A stretch of DNA of 64,000 nt from Tomocerus qinae (lineage: Eukaryota > Arthropoda > Collembola > Entomobryomorpha > Tomoceridae), in assembly GCA_020055645.1 (NCBI GenBank), contig CM034550.1, positions 21,918,880-21,982,879 on the forward strand. Direction: 5' to 3'. Shown here piece after piece: positions 12,101 through 27,100 of this stretch. Both the position numbers and the translations under genes were made by a program. How positions within the stretch are numbered: the first letter of the stretch is position 1; every line of letters starts with the position of its first letter. The notes under the pieces were generated by a model that saw only the letters and a list, made by a program, of their open reading frames with translations, ran no database searches and had not been told where the DNA came from.

Positions 12101-15100
12101 AAGTGAAGTTTTAGAGGAGAACAGGAGAGGAGTTATATTTTGTTTGTTTACAATTTATCGATGCATTCAAGCGTGTCGGCCTATTCGTTCTCACAGTCAC
12201 AATCGGGTTCTGTGAGAAGAAAAGGGCATGAAAGTGAGGGTGGTGGTAGTGAAGGTGAAAGTCGAAGATCACGTCGCAGTTCCTACAATTTTGAACCTGA
12301 AGAAGATTTTCTATCATTGAGTGAGGAATTAGATGGAGACTTCTTTCGTAGTGGTAACAGCAGAGATCGAGCGCGGCCGTTTCATCGTGGACGTAATGGA
12401 CATCACAGTGCTCATCAGTTTTCATCTTTTCGTCTGCCTTCGTCATCGCTTAGTGACTATCAGTTATTTACTGGGCGAAAGCCGCGACCGCTATCTCTGC
12501 CACCGAGTGGTCCTCTCGAATTTCGTGCGAGGACTCTCAATCCACCTGAGAAATCGGATAATGTTCGCAATGGGAATATTTCTTCCTCCAAATTACCCCT
12601 GCCCTCAAGTTACACGCAAAAGTTCCCAGTTAGTTATTCTACCCCTGGCTTGTCATCTCTCTTGTCATCACCAATTAATAATTCCAATAGTTTAAATGGG
12701 AATCCGATTTCTTCTAGGAATTCTCTAAAGAAAAATACAAAATTCGATCCAACTTCATCCTCCTCTTCCTCCATATCTAACAATATCAATTTAAATAGTC
12801 ACTACTCTCTCCCCTATTCCAGTGTTTCTAGTAAAAACTCTCATGGAAATTCTAAAAGAACGAGCTTATACCAGTCGCCCAAGTGTCTTAGCTTTAGTTT
12901 TCATGGGCAGCCATCTAATTCAAATGCCAATGGTACGAACACTAACCATGATACGAATACGAATACTTCTTGCGGAAATCTTTCGAAATCTCTAAGGAAA
13001 TTTAGTCTGTCCGAATTTAGTGCTAACCCACTACCCCAAAGTATCCTAAAAACGAGTACCAGTGCTTTTTTCGCGTCTAATTCGAATTTTGCAACTACTC
13101 CAAACAAATCCAGCCAAAAGAGCAACCGAACGCAATTGACCACTTCAAAAAGCTTTACACATTCCAGTTGCTTCTTTGACGAGTCCAATATTAATAATAC
13201 TCTACCTCGTATGGGGAAGAATGGAGGAGTGTACAAAAGCGATGAACAACTGGCCCTTTTTCTTGATATTCTTGCAACACAGGAAAGATTCGTTAAGGTA
13301 TTTTAGTCATGTCTTTTCATTATTTCGTAGAAGTTTATTTGATCAAAATAGTTATCTTCAAATTGATTTAATTATTATCCTACAATATTAATAGCGGAGC
13401 ACATTTCCGTAAATCTGTATAATACTATAATTCTAGTTGGTAAAAAATAGTTTACTTTAGGGATATTAAGTGCGCACCTAGATTGTAGAAGCGTGTAATA
13501 TGATACTGAAGTTACACAACTTTTCAATTCTACATTTCCTTGTGCTGTCATGTCATACCGAATTCGTCAAAGATTTCTTTAAGATTGCAATCAAGGTTCC
13601 GTGTAGCGATAGGTGTGTGAAATATATTGTGCAAGAGTTGTACAGAAAAAGAAAACAAGTCCATTTGTTTTCGCTTTCGCTTCCTTTAATGAAATTCAAT
13701 ACGATATGAGTTTTCCTCGTTGTTGAAGTCTCCAGAGTTCAGATATCTACTCGTCAGTGCACAGAATACTGAAAATAATCATTGACATAAAAGAGACATC
13801 GTACCCTGCCTTGTGTTTGTATTTTCAATTGTACGTTTTCCTTTTAACACAATCTTAGTACTACAACTTTAACAATGAAGAGGTTATCTTTACTTTGACT
13901 TGTCCGTAGATACGTGTAGCCCGAGTGTGGTATTTTTTTTGTATAAAAAGGAGTACATCAATGTGTTTGTATAGGCAAGTATTAGTATTCTATTCTGAAT
14001 GGCACATGCACCATCGCATCGTGCAGGCGGTGTAATGTTACTGTCGCGTCGTGTCATACCTTTCTTGGGGATTGTAAATGTTCAAGTCAAGATCAGAGAT
14101 GCTGGTGTGCACAAATACGGCAAGAAAATGGTGCCTATGTAGGAATAATGCATTAATAGTTAATATCCTGAGCTGCGACGCACTGCACTCCACAACGACA
14201 CTTGAATGGGGACAGCTAGGACACGGCATGTCACTATACCGCCTCATCACGTAAATTCTAATATAAAAATGTGTTTATATGTGTACATGTGTTAGTAGCA
14301 TGAGGCATGTGTAAGTGGGAGGCACAACGTGCATACGCACACAGGTATATTAATGATGAAAAACTTTGCTACAATAAGACCTTTGTTAAACAATATTGTC
14401 AACTCGAGTAAATGTAGACTTGCTCTTGTCAAGGCTGTCATTCATTTGAATTTGCTATTTTGGGAAGCTGAGCCGGAGCTGGCAATCAACAGAATGAGGA
14501 AGATTCATTCATTTTTCTTTAATTCCATTTTAGTTTATTGTTGAATGTGGATATTGTGTATTCATGCTGAATTGCACATAAATTCAGCATGAAAATGCTC
14601 GCTCTATTTTCATTTCGGTGAGATATTTTGTGTATTTGGCCCAGAATTCTACTGGTCCCCATTCTTTACCATATATAAGACTCTTTTGGTATTCGTACCT
14701 TTAATTCATACAAACAGTAGCGTTTCTCAGAATGTACTCAACTTTGCATGTATACTTTGTACATACTTTGCCATCTTTATTTATCCACAACAGCTTTATC
14801 ACCGACAGAAAGCAGACGCGAACAAAAATTCCTTGAAAATCATTAGTGTGAGTAGGAACATTTTTTTCGTTATTATTTTTGGAATGAGACAACCTCATTT
14901 TTTGGGATGATTGCTCTTCCTCCATAAACATTGTGTTTTCTTCAATGACAGAGCTCAAGAGCTGTGTACATGAATTTGCATGTACTTTATTAAGTAAAGT
15001 TGCCTTTCTGCTAAGGAAAACAATGTATTTATAAACATTTCAATTACAGACACCTCTGAACCTGCTGCATGATAGTATTGTACTGCAGTGTTTATTACTT

Positions 15101-18100
15101 TTTAGACTTGGTGTGTCCAAACACAACGTGCAAAGTGAATTTAAATGGAACCAGTAAATCCTGAGTAGCTAATGTCAAACTTTTCTTTTAAATGGTAACT
15201 AAAAGGAAACTAAGCATACAAATGTCACAGGTAATTTTTTATGGATGCAGTCGGTTTCACAAAAAGGGTGATGATGAAGAAATTATAAAGTAGGAGTGTT
15301 GAATACTTCCTTAGCTATTTTTATTCACACGGAGAGGAATGCAGTGAATTTGTAATGGTAATTTGGTAATTCGTATCCAGTTTATTGCCAAAATAATGTG
15401 CCTGGTTAATTGAAGTGTTACGTTACGTTATAACTGTAATGCAATGTTATTCTTACTCCTTCTGTTGTAAGTATATTAAGTATATTGCCTCTCTGCATAT
15501 TGTACTTGGGTAATTTTGATCCAGTTTCTGAGCTTTTTGTATGTTCATAGGTTTGATATCCCTCCAGAGGAAGAATGGTTATAGTTATCCAGGCAATCCT
15601 ATTCTGAAATAAAAAGTTGCATCGAATTTGTTTCATGTGCATGAAGAATTTCATTTGTGTGTTTAACATAAGACGGTGGATGCAGGGGGAGAGAGAGTGG
15701 AGAAATTCCCTTTTGGTTTATGTCGGTGTTTGGAGGTAGCTGAGTGTGGCTTGAGCGAGTGAATGGAAGGAAGCTGATTGACCGGCTGTTGTGTTGTCTT
15801 GTCGGTAGCTCATGTCTTCAAAGGCATGCAAACATCCCATTGAATCCTTGAAACATGGAGAACAGAGGCTTAGGTACTTTACTTAAGTTACGTGGATTTA
15901 AGTGAGTCAGTCAGTCAGTCCTTTGGCTTGTAAAAGTATAGAGGGAATTGAAATAGAGAAGGTCAAGCAGTAAAATTGTACATACGAGAGAGCACGACGT
16001 AAATACGAGGAGGAGATAAATGTAGAAGAAGACTCATTTCGCGGATGTAGAGAATACTGAAACGTGTTTCCTGCCTTGTTTTGTATGTATGGAAGTATGG
16101 CAGGCTTGAGTTGAGTCGATTGACGGATCCAATTGAATCCAATTTCCGCGTATTATTGAAGATTAGGGTAAACCTCCCCGGAGTAGCCTAGCCTCCACTT
16201 TTCACTGAGAAAATCGATTCGGCACAGCTGGACGGCAGTTGCCTTCCTTTGCCTTTTCTTCCATTCGTTAGACTTTCTTTCGCTCCAGGATTAAGGTGAT
16301 GTGGATGTGATGTCCGTTCTGGATCTGATCGGCTCTCGCCATTCACTCCGAATGGACCCAACTCAACTGGAATTGAGTCCTCCTCCTACCTACCTACCAT
16401 AGCCGCCCCTGCATCCAATATTCACTCTAATACACAATGCGGACCTGCTATGCATATCGGCAGCTACGCATGAATTGGGTTCAATTGGATCTCAATGTCA
16501 ACTTCCTAAATCCTCTATTCTTTTCCTCTTATGTTGATGTCACTTAACTTGACTTTCCTTTGTTTCTTTCTCTTGTCTAAATGTAAGGTTATCTCTGTTT
16601 GCGGGTTCATTCTGACTCTCGCTAAACACATCTCAAGTTTTACGTCTCAATCTTGAATTCCGAAAGCGGGATATCGAACAAAGCTCATATACTAATTTAT
16701 TATCATGCCCAGGATAAATCTTCTTCTAAGAATATGTACATCCAATAAAAATTTAGATAGTAGAAATTGACAGATGTTGTTAAGGTGGGGTCATCTGAAA
16801 TTGTTGCTTTGTATATTTATTAGCGATGATGTTAGGAAGAATAAAATCCCAACTACATACGGTCTTCAGTCGTAACTTGTTCAAACCATTTAGTTCTGAA
16901 AACATGCTTAAAAATATGTTGTGCTACAAATTAAGAAGCGACACACGCTTTAGTAAAACATACGTAATGGTTAGCCGGATAGTAATTTCAGAAGAAACGC
17001 TAGTGGTAATAAAAATAAAAGTGAAGTTTAGAAAGTACCTAAGCATTAGCTGAGTTTATCTGCACAAGAAAAATGAATGAAACTGGATTGAAATGAAGGA
17101 TTGGACGGGAAGGATAAGGGAGTTGAGGGAAAACGATGATGATGATGATGGTGATGATAGATTAAGAGTGACAGGGGGTTAATTAAAGAATGTAAATGCT
17201 AAAGGCTTTTCTCCGCCCAAGATTCTCTTGCTAAGTCTGTAGTATTAATACACCTACTTCAGATATAAATGTGCCACTGATTTTATATACTTCTATTGAA
17301 TCTGGCTTCACGAGCTATCCGCATCGCATGGAATTTAGGTATGTATAGCATTAACTAGGCTTTGACGAGACATACGAGAATGCTGTGTACTAGGTACTTC
17401 TTACTACTATGTAATTATCTTATAAGTTATTAAAAAATTACATGCTCTATTGCTACCAATCTCTTAAATCTCTTCCCGTGATTAATTAAAATGGACTGAG
17501 TTTGAGTTCGGTTTGGGGACGTAATTTATATCCATCGAGCACTAATATTCATTTATCCACTAAACATACAAACCAAGCTATCATTATCGTATTTTTTCTA
17601 CTTCGGCTGCTTTGGGTTTCGAGTAAATAAATAAAAGATGCAATAGTCCAGTAATTTAATTGAATTCTACAAAAGAATTTTTCCCTTCACCATCAGTGGC
17701 TAATATTTTAAGTTCTGAATTATGATTTGATAAGACTAAACAATCTTGATGAATGGATTATGGATTTTATATTGTTTATATATTGTTAGTAGTGCTTATA
17801 CTTATTATCTATACTTAATAAGATGCAAAAATTAATGATAAAATGTTTTTTTTCTTTCCAGGTAAGTCGTGTTATTGAATTGAAGTATCTCTTGCACATT
17901 AGTCGTCACGCTACGTCCCATGAACTACTTGGTTGAATTGCCACTTGTTGCATCATTCGCTACGGACGCCGTTGTTGCGTTGTGTACTTGAGAAACTGCG
18001 TATAACAGACGTTTCCTACTTACTCGTACACACTCTGTGACATCAAACAAGATAGACAGGATTGAAATTAAGAATCTCCTGTTCTCAGACAGCCCTTTTG

Positions 18101-21100
18101 TCCGTATCCAATCACTCCTATCCATATTGGGGATTTCTGTTCAATTGTCTATTCTTGTTCTTGGTGAGCACAGAGTGGAAGCAATGCAAAAACAATGGCA
18201 GCATACATCATGTTACGTGAATCAATGCTATCACCAGGTAATGTATATTATTCCATAATTAATTTGGTTACAGTCATTTGCTAATCCGTTGTGAATCCAT
18301 ACATCATTCTTCTTTTATTATGCATAGAACATCTTTCTCACATTACACCGGCATATATACATAACGTCTATTTACTTGTTTGTACTTATGTATGCATAAC
18401 GTAGAATGGGATTATGTATAATAGTGAATTTTGTTTTCGAACACAAGTTTATCGTTAGTGAATGGAGAAGAAACAATGCGTATCGAATTTTGTCTTGTAA
18501 GGATTGTAGTTTTAAGGAAAGGTGAAAGTTCAAGTAGCAATTTAATGTTACGGCAGATCATTTATAATTTCAACATCGTGTGTACCTAAAGGGTAAACAA
18601 TTTACGAACGAATAACGACGTAAATCAATCCTTAATATCATCTTGTTATTAAAACTTATTTTCATCAACTATGTAGTGATTTGTATTATCAAAGAAATCC
18701 AAGTTGTGTTTACAGATGTAGAACATGTAGCTTGTATATAGGAAATAAATATTTACAATGTTCTTGCGTTATGTTTGAAGTTGTGTAGGGTTGCATTTTT
18801 AATATTGTAAATTGATATTAAGCTCAAGAACACACAGGCGTATTAATAGGTATATAGCTGACTGCAGTAGTAGTAAAGGATATTGTGTCGCTATACGTAT
18901 ACTTGGGTAACAGAGGTTAACATCATTTTAGTAGATGAGTTGACAATGACACAGCATGACACTTGCTGATAAGATAAGATGAAAAGACTTGGAACACTCT
19001 CTGGTTCACTTTGGTCACGTCACAGTCATAGCAGCGTGAAATAAATATTCATCCGGGCTAAAAAGTTGCGACCGTCTGTTTCCTTGTTTCATTTGTGTAC
19101 ACTATGTCGAAATCTTCTTCCGTGAATTTATCCTAGCAGCACTCTTGTCTCCCCATATTTAATATGCTGTAGTAAAATGGAATAAAAGTTGGTAGAGTTC
19201 AAGTTTTATAAAATGATATGTATGTTATAGGTAGGGGTGGAAGAATTGAAGGTTTGTCTAGCAGTAACACTAAGTTGTGATGTAAGTAATAGGTGTAAGG
19301 TACAGAAATAGATGTTGTTTGGAGACGTAAAGTAAAGTAAAGCAGATTAGATGCTACGACGTAGCAGTGTATAAAGTTGTAAAGTGAATTGAATTGCATC
19401 TTGTAAAATGCATAGAGTAAAGTGAGGTAAAGTGAAGTAAAGGGTTGCACTATTATGTAATGTTACTTGAGACGTTGGGTTAGCTTATGTTATGTTGTGT
19501 TATGTAATGTGATGTAATGTAGTGTAAGATAAAGGGGTAGGAGTTTAAATTCATACTTATATAGATACGGGAAGAGGTAGAGAGATATAGTCTTCAGCAG
19601 TGCAAGGAGTAAGTAGGACACAGTGATAATAACATTTTATGGTCGAGTCCCTTAAGAGAAATTAGCATGACAAGTATTTCCCGAACACCTTAACCTCTAT
19701 AATGTAACATAGTATTAGTACAACCTTCTAGTACAAAGTAACTGCATACACACTATCCCCTTCTACACGGAGTTTACTAGTTATCAACACTTTCAGGTGG
19801 AATAGACAAGACACGACGAACGATGTTTAAATGTGAAGGCTAAAGTGAAACTATAGAAGGAAAAGGAGCCGCAGCGCACTCAAGTTTACGACAAAAGTAA
19901 CTCTATAGTCAAGTGCAGTCGAGTGTGTTATGTTGACGTAAAAACAAATTTTAAATTCCGAAAGGGACTTGTTCACTATAAACTCTCTCAGCTTCCAATG
20001 GGATCAGATGAGATGGGAAGAGTAACTTACTCACTTACCATCAGTTCAATTCAGTTTACTCTCATCACATCCCATCACTTTCATTTCACTCTTACTCCCT
20101 CTTATCTTGTACCAACTAATTTTGCCCATAATATTACCGCATGTCGTACTTTATACAAATTCGTATGACTTACTATACAAGTAGAAATGAATCTGATCAA
20201 AATATTAGTAAAATAATTATAGGTTCTATTAAAGTAAGTGTTAATGGAAATATAACAGTGCAATTATGCAAAATAAACGTGGGACATATGTCAGTGATGA
20301 GCAAACAGTTGTGAACAGTATACCAAGATAAAGTAGGTAGTAATAGTGTAAGCATTAGATGTATCTAGGCGTGAGATTGATAATAATAGAGTTTAACATG
20401 GTCAGAGATTTATAGTGTCGGGGAAAATGGAGATAGGTGTTGTATTTTACCGGGAGATTGAATGTAAGTTAAGCAATGCATGTATCTCCTTATCTGTATT
20501 CCAATATGTTATTTGTGTACACAGAGATATGATCAGTAAGTATATAGGTGGACAGAGAAACTTCAGCTTTGCAGGCTAAACGCTGTAATGATAATGATAG
20601 TGAGGCAGGTGTGGTTAGATGTAAGTTAACAGATCACGCACGCACATTCTATTCACTTTTCCATGTATTTCTTCGTACTCTAGTGGAATAATGATGGTCA
20701 CTAATACATTTACCTGACATTGACTTAGCTGCATTAGTATTGTACAATAATGCATTGTATATGCAACAGAAGGTAAAGGTCATTTATTGTTAGTTTGGTA
20801 GTATGGTGCCCATTGTCTGGTTCGTGAAGCCATTTCACATTCATTTCTTTCCAGGTTTTGTTCCTATGATAGAATGACTATGTAAAAAGTACTACTGCCT
20901 TCTTTATGACCATTATGGTAAGGTTATCTCTTCTATGCTCTACTAGGTGATGTATGTAGGTACTTGAGACTTGGTGTTATGAATACATTTCTCATTCACA
21001 TCTACTATCTGCCTTGTTGGCTAAGTGGTTTTGTTCCGTTTATAGTGTTCGTTTATGATTCACAATATCCTTTGCCTCTTACGGAGAGCTTTTCAGTGTT

Positions 21101-24100
21101 ATAAATGTAAGTTTCTGAATTTGTATCTCCAACTTAAACTAATTGTAAGTTGTGTTGTTGTGAGATGAAGTGTATTTAGTTGAGTCCATGGGCCATTTCA
21201 TGCCAAGCCATGCCACGAAGGATCTTCCTATAAATAATTACTCTGTGCTATGAATTTAAAATAAGCAGTCTATTATTCTCTGTATATGAAATGCTTCAAC
21301 TTGAATGCTTTCCTCTTACTCACAAATATTTCAGTACATACATAAAGCATCTATAGTTTAATAAGTGTAAGTCTTGTCTCTTTGCTTCCTCTTATTAATA
21401 GTCGTTAAGAAAACTTGTTGTTGTGTTCTATCATCTGATCTCATATTTTCCTTATAAATATGCATAGTATTTAGGTATGTAGTCACTTACGCATGTCTCG
21501 AATCTAGATTCATCAAAACATAAACAGGAGTGACGGTGTGACATGCCGTCGAAATGAGTGATTACCTTTTTGTTACGTAAATGTGGAATGGAAATGAATT
21601 CTTAATTCAGCACTAGAGAATTACGAAATTTCGTTTGAAGGATTTCTGAGTGTCCAAATGTGTATATTATGTATAGCTATTTTATCTAGCATTTATATAT
21701 GAATGATAATTGTGGCTATTAGCCTTCGTTGTTCGTCTCACCGAGCTAATTCCTATGCAATGCGAATCGTATGTATAATGGCCATTAGATTTTAAATTGC
21801 GTTTGCATTGTACGTAGTATATTTTGTATCTGTTAGGTACGGTTGGTTAGATGAGGGAAGTTGTTTAGTTTATTTATGCTAATTCTCCTCTGTCGAGTCA
21901 ATAATAATATTACATTACTAATACATGCGGGATTAATTTTTATTCATCACTGACATTCATGAATAACGTAGTGAAGCTTTTGCTAATGGCTTTAGCTACC
22001 TTTACTAGCTTCAAGTTTGCTTAGTGAATTGTTTTCGTAGAGGATTAGCGAGCTAAGTAAGTAAGTGAATTGAATTGGCACGGGGATACTTAAGCAAGCT
22101 AAAGACTCAGTAGGAAGGATTAGCGCACAGAAAAGAAGGACTCACATCACGGAAAAATGTATTACAATAAAGAGTAAGTGCCACATTGTATAGTTGGTAA
22201 GCGTGCAAAGCATTTTGATTTGATGTGCTGGCATCCCTTGTATGTGTGTCGGCATACGTCAGCTGAAACTACTAAAACTACCTTAGCGTACATACAGTTG
22301 GCAGTTAGGCTTCGTAATGCTCACATAGTAAAACTGTTGTGCTGATTATGTATGTATGTATGAATGTTGTAGAAGGATTCTTTTCGCATGCAAGGTCGTT
22401 TTGCTTCTCATGTCAGTAGATTGGCACATACTAGTGGTGGCTCGGCTGGGATCCGTCTGGATGGACTGAAAGTCCAAGTCGATAGAAGCAGACCATGCAA
22501 ACATGATAAATTAGCAGGGAAGTGTGTACGTCAAAAATAATTAATATCCTCAATGACATGACACGGAGTTGAAATTCCATAGGTAAACAAATGCGTATTT
22601 CTCGGCTTATTACGTGCACAGATTAGATTTTGATTTGAAATGCCACAAAACAGACATACGTGCGTTAATTTAAATTTCCGAGGAGGAATATCACACTTCA
22701 TTGTGGAAAGTGTTAAGCTCATTAGCCTGCAAGAGATAAGACTGAGCTTGACTTGAGTTTGCATCACTTGGTCTACGCTAGCTGGTTAATTAAGTTAAGA
22801 GGCTTGTTGAGATGAGATATGACGAATATGATAGCGCTGTGCAAGTTACAAATGGTGAATCCTATGGAAATTTTGTGCGTACTGTACCTACGTAGGAATG
22901 TAAATATTTTCGTCAAGCTGTAAACGAAGCTAGGTAGCCCTTGAGCGTGAAAACATACAGCTATGTAGTTGGATTGGATCAGCTACATAAATAAAGATAG
23001 ACGCTGATTGTGTCTGAGTGAGTGAATGTCCGGAAAAAATCATGATGAGTAGCCTATCTGTGGGATTATGATGATCTCGAGTTGAGATGCATCCGGATTA
23101 CTTGACTTGTGTAGCCTTTTTACACAAAGTTCTTTCATGGTTACAGTTAGTAAGGTGTAACTGAATGGAATGTGCGTATATAGAGTTGTATATATCTAGA
23201 CAGACATTAATAACATCTATAGAGACTACAAGTACATTTTGTACGGGTGGTTGGGCAAATTATCCATCCATGAGGTCAGCTTACTTCATTTTACCTCTTC
23301 CTACATACATTTCCCATGCTTACATATTTATATTTATAGAAAGTCTCTAAGGCTAAGTATAAGGTGCGGTTAAAGTAGGTATTTTAAAGTTGTGAATAAT
23401 ATGAATTGAAGTTTAAGGTAGAGAGAGATGTGATAAATCAATGGGCAAGTCAAGTCGCTAGACGAAACCAAAGGAAAACTCCTAACTACTTTGTACATGT
23501 ATTTACGTATAGAAGCCATGGAGAGACTGGCTATAGAGTAAAAATCGGGGAAGGCGCTGCTATGTAAGGGGGTGTTTGTTGTTGTTGTTAGCGGCTATGC
23601 TGCATGGCTTGACATAGTGTAACAATCTAGCAAGCATACTTACAAATGAATGTAGTATCTGTAGTAGTATTCGTGTAGGAAGATAAAGTTTGAGTTAAGG
23701 TATGCCATTGTAAATACTACACACTAATATACTGTACCAATATTACAACTGAAGTTGGTGTTGTCTGCCTTGTTTGTATATGTACATAGGAAAGCATTGA
23801 GAATGTAAATGAAAATACAAAAGGGGGTGAGTTTGTTCCTACTGCATGTTCATGCCTGCATTTTGTCTTTTAAATATTATTTAGATACTCTGTTGTGTTG
23901 TAAATATACAGGACAGTAGTGTATGTGCCATTTAATGGGCAGAGTAACTGCTGTGGAGAAACATTGAGTTTAACATTCACACGACTAGGCAAAGGACTAA
24001 GTAATAAGTTTAGCGGTGTAATATTGAATGTGTAGACTGCAGAGGAGTATCTCTGTAGTATGGTGTGATGTGGTGCAGTGTGATGATGAGATGAGATTGA

Positions 24101-27100
24101 ATCTTTCTTCCTATGCTTTAAATGCTTTACATGGGCTTCCCTCTCCATCTCTTCAGTCAGTTGGAATCTGTTGCTTTAGTTGTGAGCATCATTTCTGTCG
24201 GCAAGGGCAGGGAAACCGAAGTTAGGTAGTCGTCGTTGTGTAATATCGGTAAGTTTTATACGAATGGAACTGACTGAGCTCAAGTGACGTTAAATAAGGA
24301 AACATGAGACAAGGAAAGAATCCAGAAATAAGTGAAGGAATTGCTAAGCTAAAGCAACAAGACATTCTTTATGGCTTCTTCCTGTCCTGCCTGCCACCGT
24401 CCTCTCTTCTTCATTTCATTTGACTAGTCTGTTGTGACTTTGGGGAAATTGCATTCAAATAGTGGAGTGATGATGAGGAATTCTGCAGTCGAAATTATTT
24501 AAAACATCAACACACGCACATACTGTACATACCTACGGAGCATAATACTACACCATGTCTTCCCACTAGCTCTATTCGAGAATCACTTATTTACTTACCT
24601 ACCGCTGCAATATATCACTGCAGAGCTACTGTATCTTATACGCACTCTATTATAAAACTAGAACAAGTTTTTCGTTTTGCAAACAAGTGTACAGACAGTA
24701 GCAGCCATAGTTGTGTTGTTTGTGTGTCTATGTCTTTGTAATTTATTCGTAGCCCTGAATTATGTTTTCCTAAGATTGTTTCGTTCTCCTACTACTGTCT
24801 CCCTGTTTTCTTCGTTTTGTGCCTCCTCTTGTTCAACTTGTCAAAATAATTGGAATTGTTTCGGTCTTATAAACAATTTCTGTCGCTTTGTCTTCTTTCT
24901 GAGGTTTTCGTTATACAACTAGTGCAAGGTAATTCATATTCCAGTTTTTGTTTATTTTCCCATTTTGTCCTTACTGTTTCTTATACGACTACACACACAC
25001 AAGGTTAACGGATTCCTATTTTTTCTCGTTTCGCACACTCTCGTATGGTATACAATTATTTGGCGTGTTTTTGCACTGTTATTTTTCGCATACCTAGAGG
25101 AAATCATTTTTTACTGCGCACTGCTAATAGCAGATTTCTACAATTTATGACATGACACGTTAAATATTTTATCTATTATTTTGGTAACTTCAAATGCCCA
25201 TATTCTTAAAGACATTGATTGTTATAATTAGAGATAACACTTTTTATAGATAGTTAGATGTGTTTTTCTTGTCTCACTACGATTTCGTAATTTTCCATTC
25301 CTCCCAACTTGAGTCACCAGAATTCGTTAAAACAAGGATAGGACATCATTTAACTGGTATTTGGTGAATCGTCTTTTTGAAAATGCGAGATTGAATATAA
25401 ATGAGATAGACGACATGGCTAGTTGTGAGCAATGCTGATAAATTGCAAAGCTCTGAATAATATGTAGTTATTCCATTGAAAGTTCAAGTGTATAGTTCAC
25501 AGATTTGTTGACGCTGCATATAATTTACGAGTGAATGATATATGATAACCAAAACCAATGTAACAAAAACACAAACAAGTATCTCCACACTTGTACTGAT
25601 TCATTCGACCTTTGATAGAAAACATAGAGCGCTTTTCTCTTGTGAGCACATAAAGCAATTCAATTTAATTCAAATCCTGTGATTTTTATTTACATGTAGG
25701 AGAAATGCGAAACTCACTTTTTATAGCACTTGGTATAATAACTACGAGATCTATACAACTTCAAGATTTAAGTGGATAGATATGTAGGATCATAGAATAA
25801 ACAGTACTGTTGTGTTGGGTAAAGTAAGAAAACGTATGTAAAATTTAAGTTTGCACTTGGAGATAAGAAGCCGACAAAATACAAGATAACGAAAAGGATA
25901 ACATTTGAATTTGAAGAATTAAAAATTGAGCTGGTATATGGAGTCGCTAATAAGTAGCACTGTTTACATTTAAGTATGGATTGGGCCGCGCGTCTGCGAA
26001 AGATACTTTTATAGTTTGCTCGATAGAGTTAGGTATTAAGTGTATTTGTGTAAAGGAGACCGCAGAGGACGTCGAGTATTACAATAGAGAACAAAATGCC
26101 TGTTTGGTAGTAGATGTAGTTGGGTTCAATGTACTACTGCCTCTTACTTTACATTAGGTTGCATTACATTACATTAGTTTTCTTTAGTGCTCTTGGTGAT
26201 CTTTTCCTTTCGTTTCCTTCGTTCTTCTTTTGGTTTCTTGAACGTAGGAAAGTAAAAGGAGTCCAATTCAAGTGGATGCATGGAAGTAGAGGATTTGAGT
26301 TTTGAAGTTTGCTCGCTCTCCTTGCATAGACAGACTTTTGCAAGGAACTGCCTGCCTCTACGTATTTGGGTAGAGCAACTCTCGCCGAGCAGGCTGCAAT
26401 GAAATGTTCGCATTGCAATTCAATGTAATGTGGTAATAGTGTAATAGTCAAGTGGAGCGGCATTTGTTCCACCTCATGGATTTGGATTATCATCAATGTT
26501 TCAGGATACTCTGCTAAACTCGTAACATAAGTAACATAATGTAATGTAATAGCAATAGACTGGACAGCGACAGCGACAGCGCTGACTGACCTGCTCTGAA
26601 CTAAACTTTTTCCTTTGAATCTCCGTCGTTAGCTCTTGTCCAAATTCTCTATAAGCTAAACCATTTGTGTATTGTATTAAGTAATGTAGCATTTATATGG
26701 AGTATACTACAAACCGACCACAACAGTAGACTAGACAATACTAGACGTGGCTACGCACACTTAAACTACTTAAAGTGAACGAAACGAAACCAATAAATAA
26801 CATGTAATAGAATAATAGATAATGAAGTCTCCTAAAGAAATTGTTCTTACACTACTACTAGGGTGTTCGCTATACATTGAAGATAGTAAACTATTGTGTA
26901 GCATCCCATCTGATATTAAGAGCTAGAAATACAATTGAGCAGAGACCAAGTGCAAGCCTCTCGTGAGTCTTTCAAACTTTCAGAGTTGAATTTCTCGTCG
27001 TGATTTTTTGGCTACTTTTCCTCACGACTTGGCCGAGATTCCGCAGTCGTAGTCTCTTCATAGATGAAACTGAAGAGATTGAACTTGAAAAGTAATTGTT

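Noticed and set aside
12111-12446. 111-codon minus-strand frame opposite the Dys first exon
   Set aside because: It is a shadow of the 12161-13297 coding frame, with no start context or homology.
12901-13236. 111-codon minus-strand frame
   Set aside because: Shadow of the same Dys exon.
14561-14593. microRNA precursor
   Set aside because: The stem is only 13 bp; a precursor needs about 22 paired bases or more.
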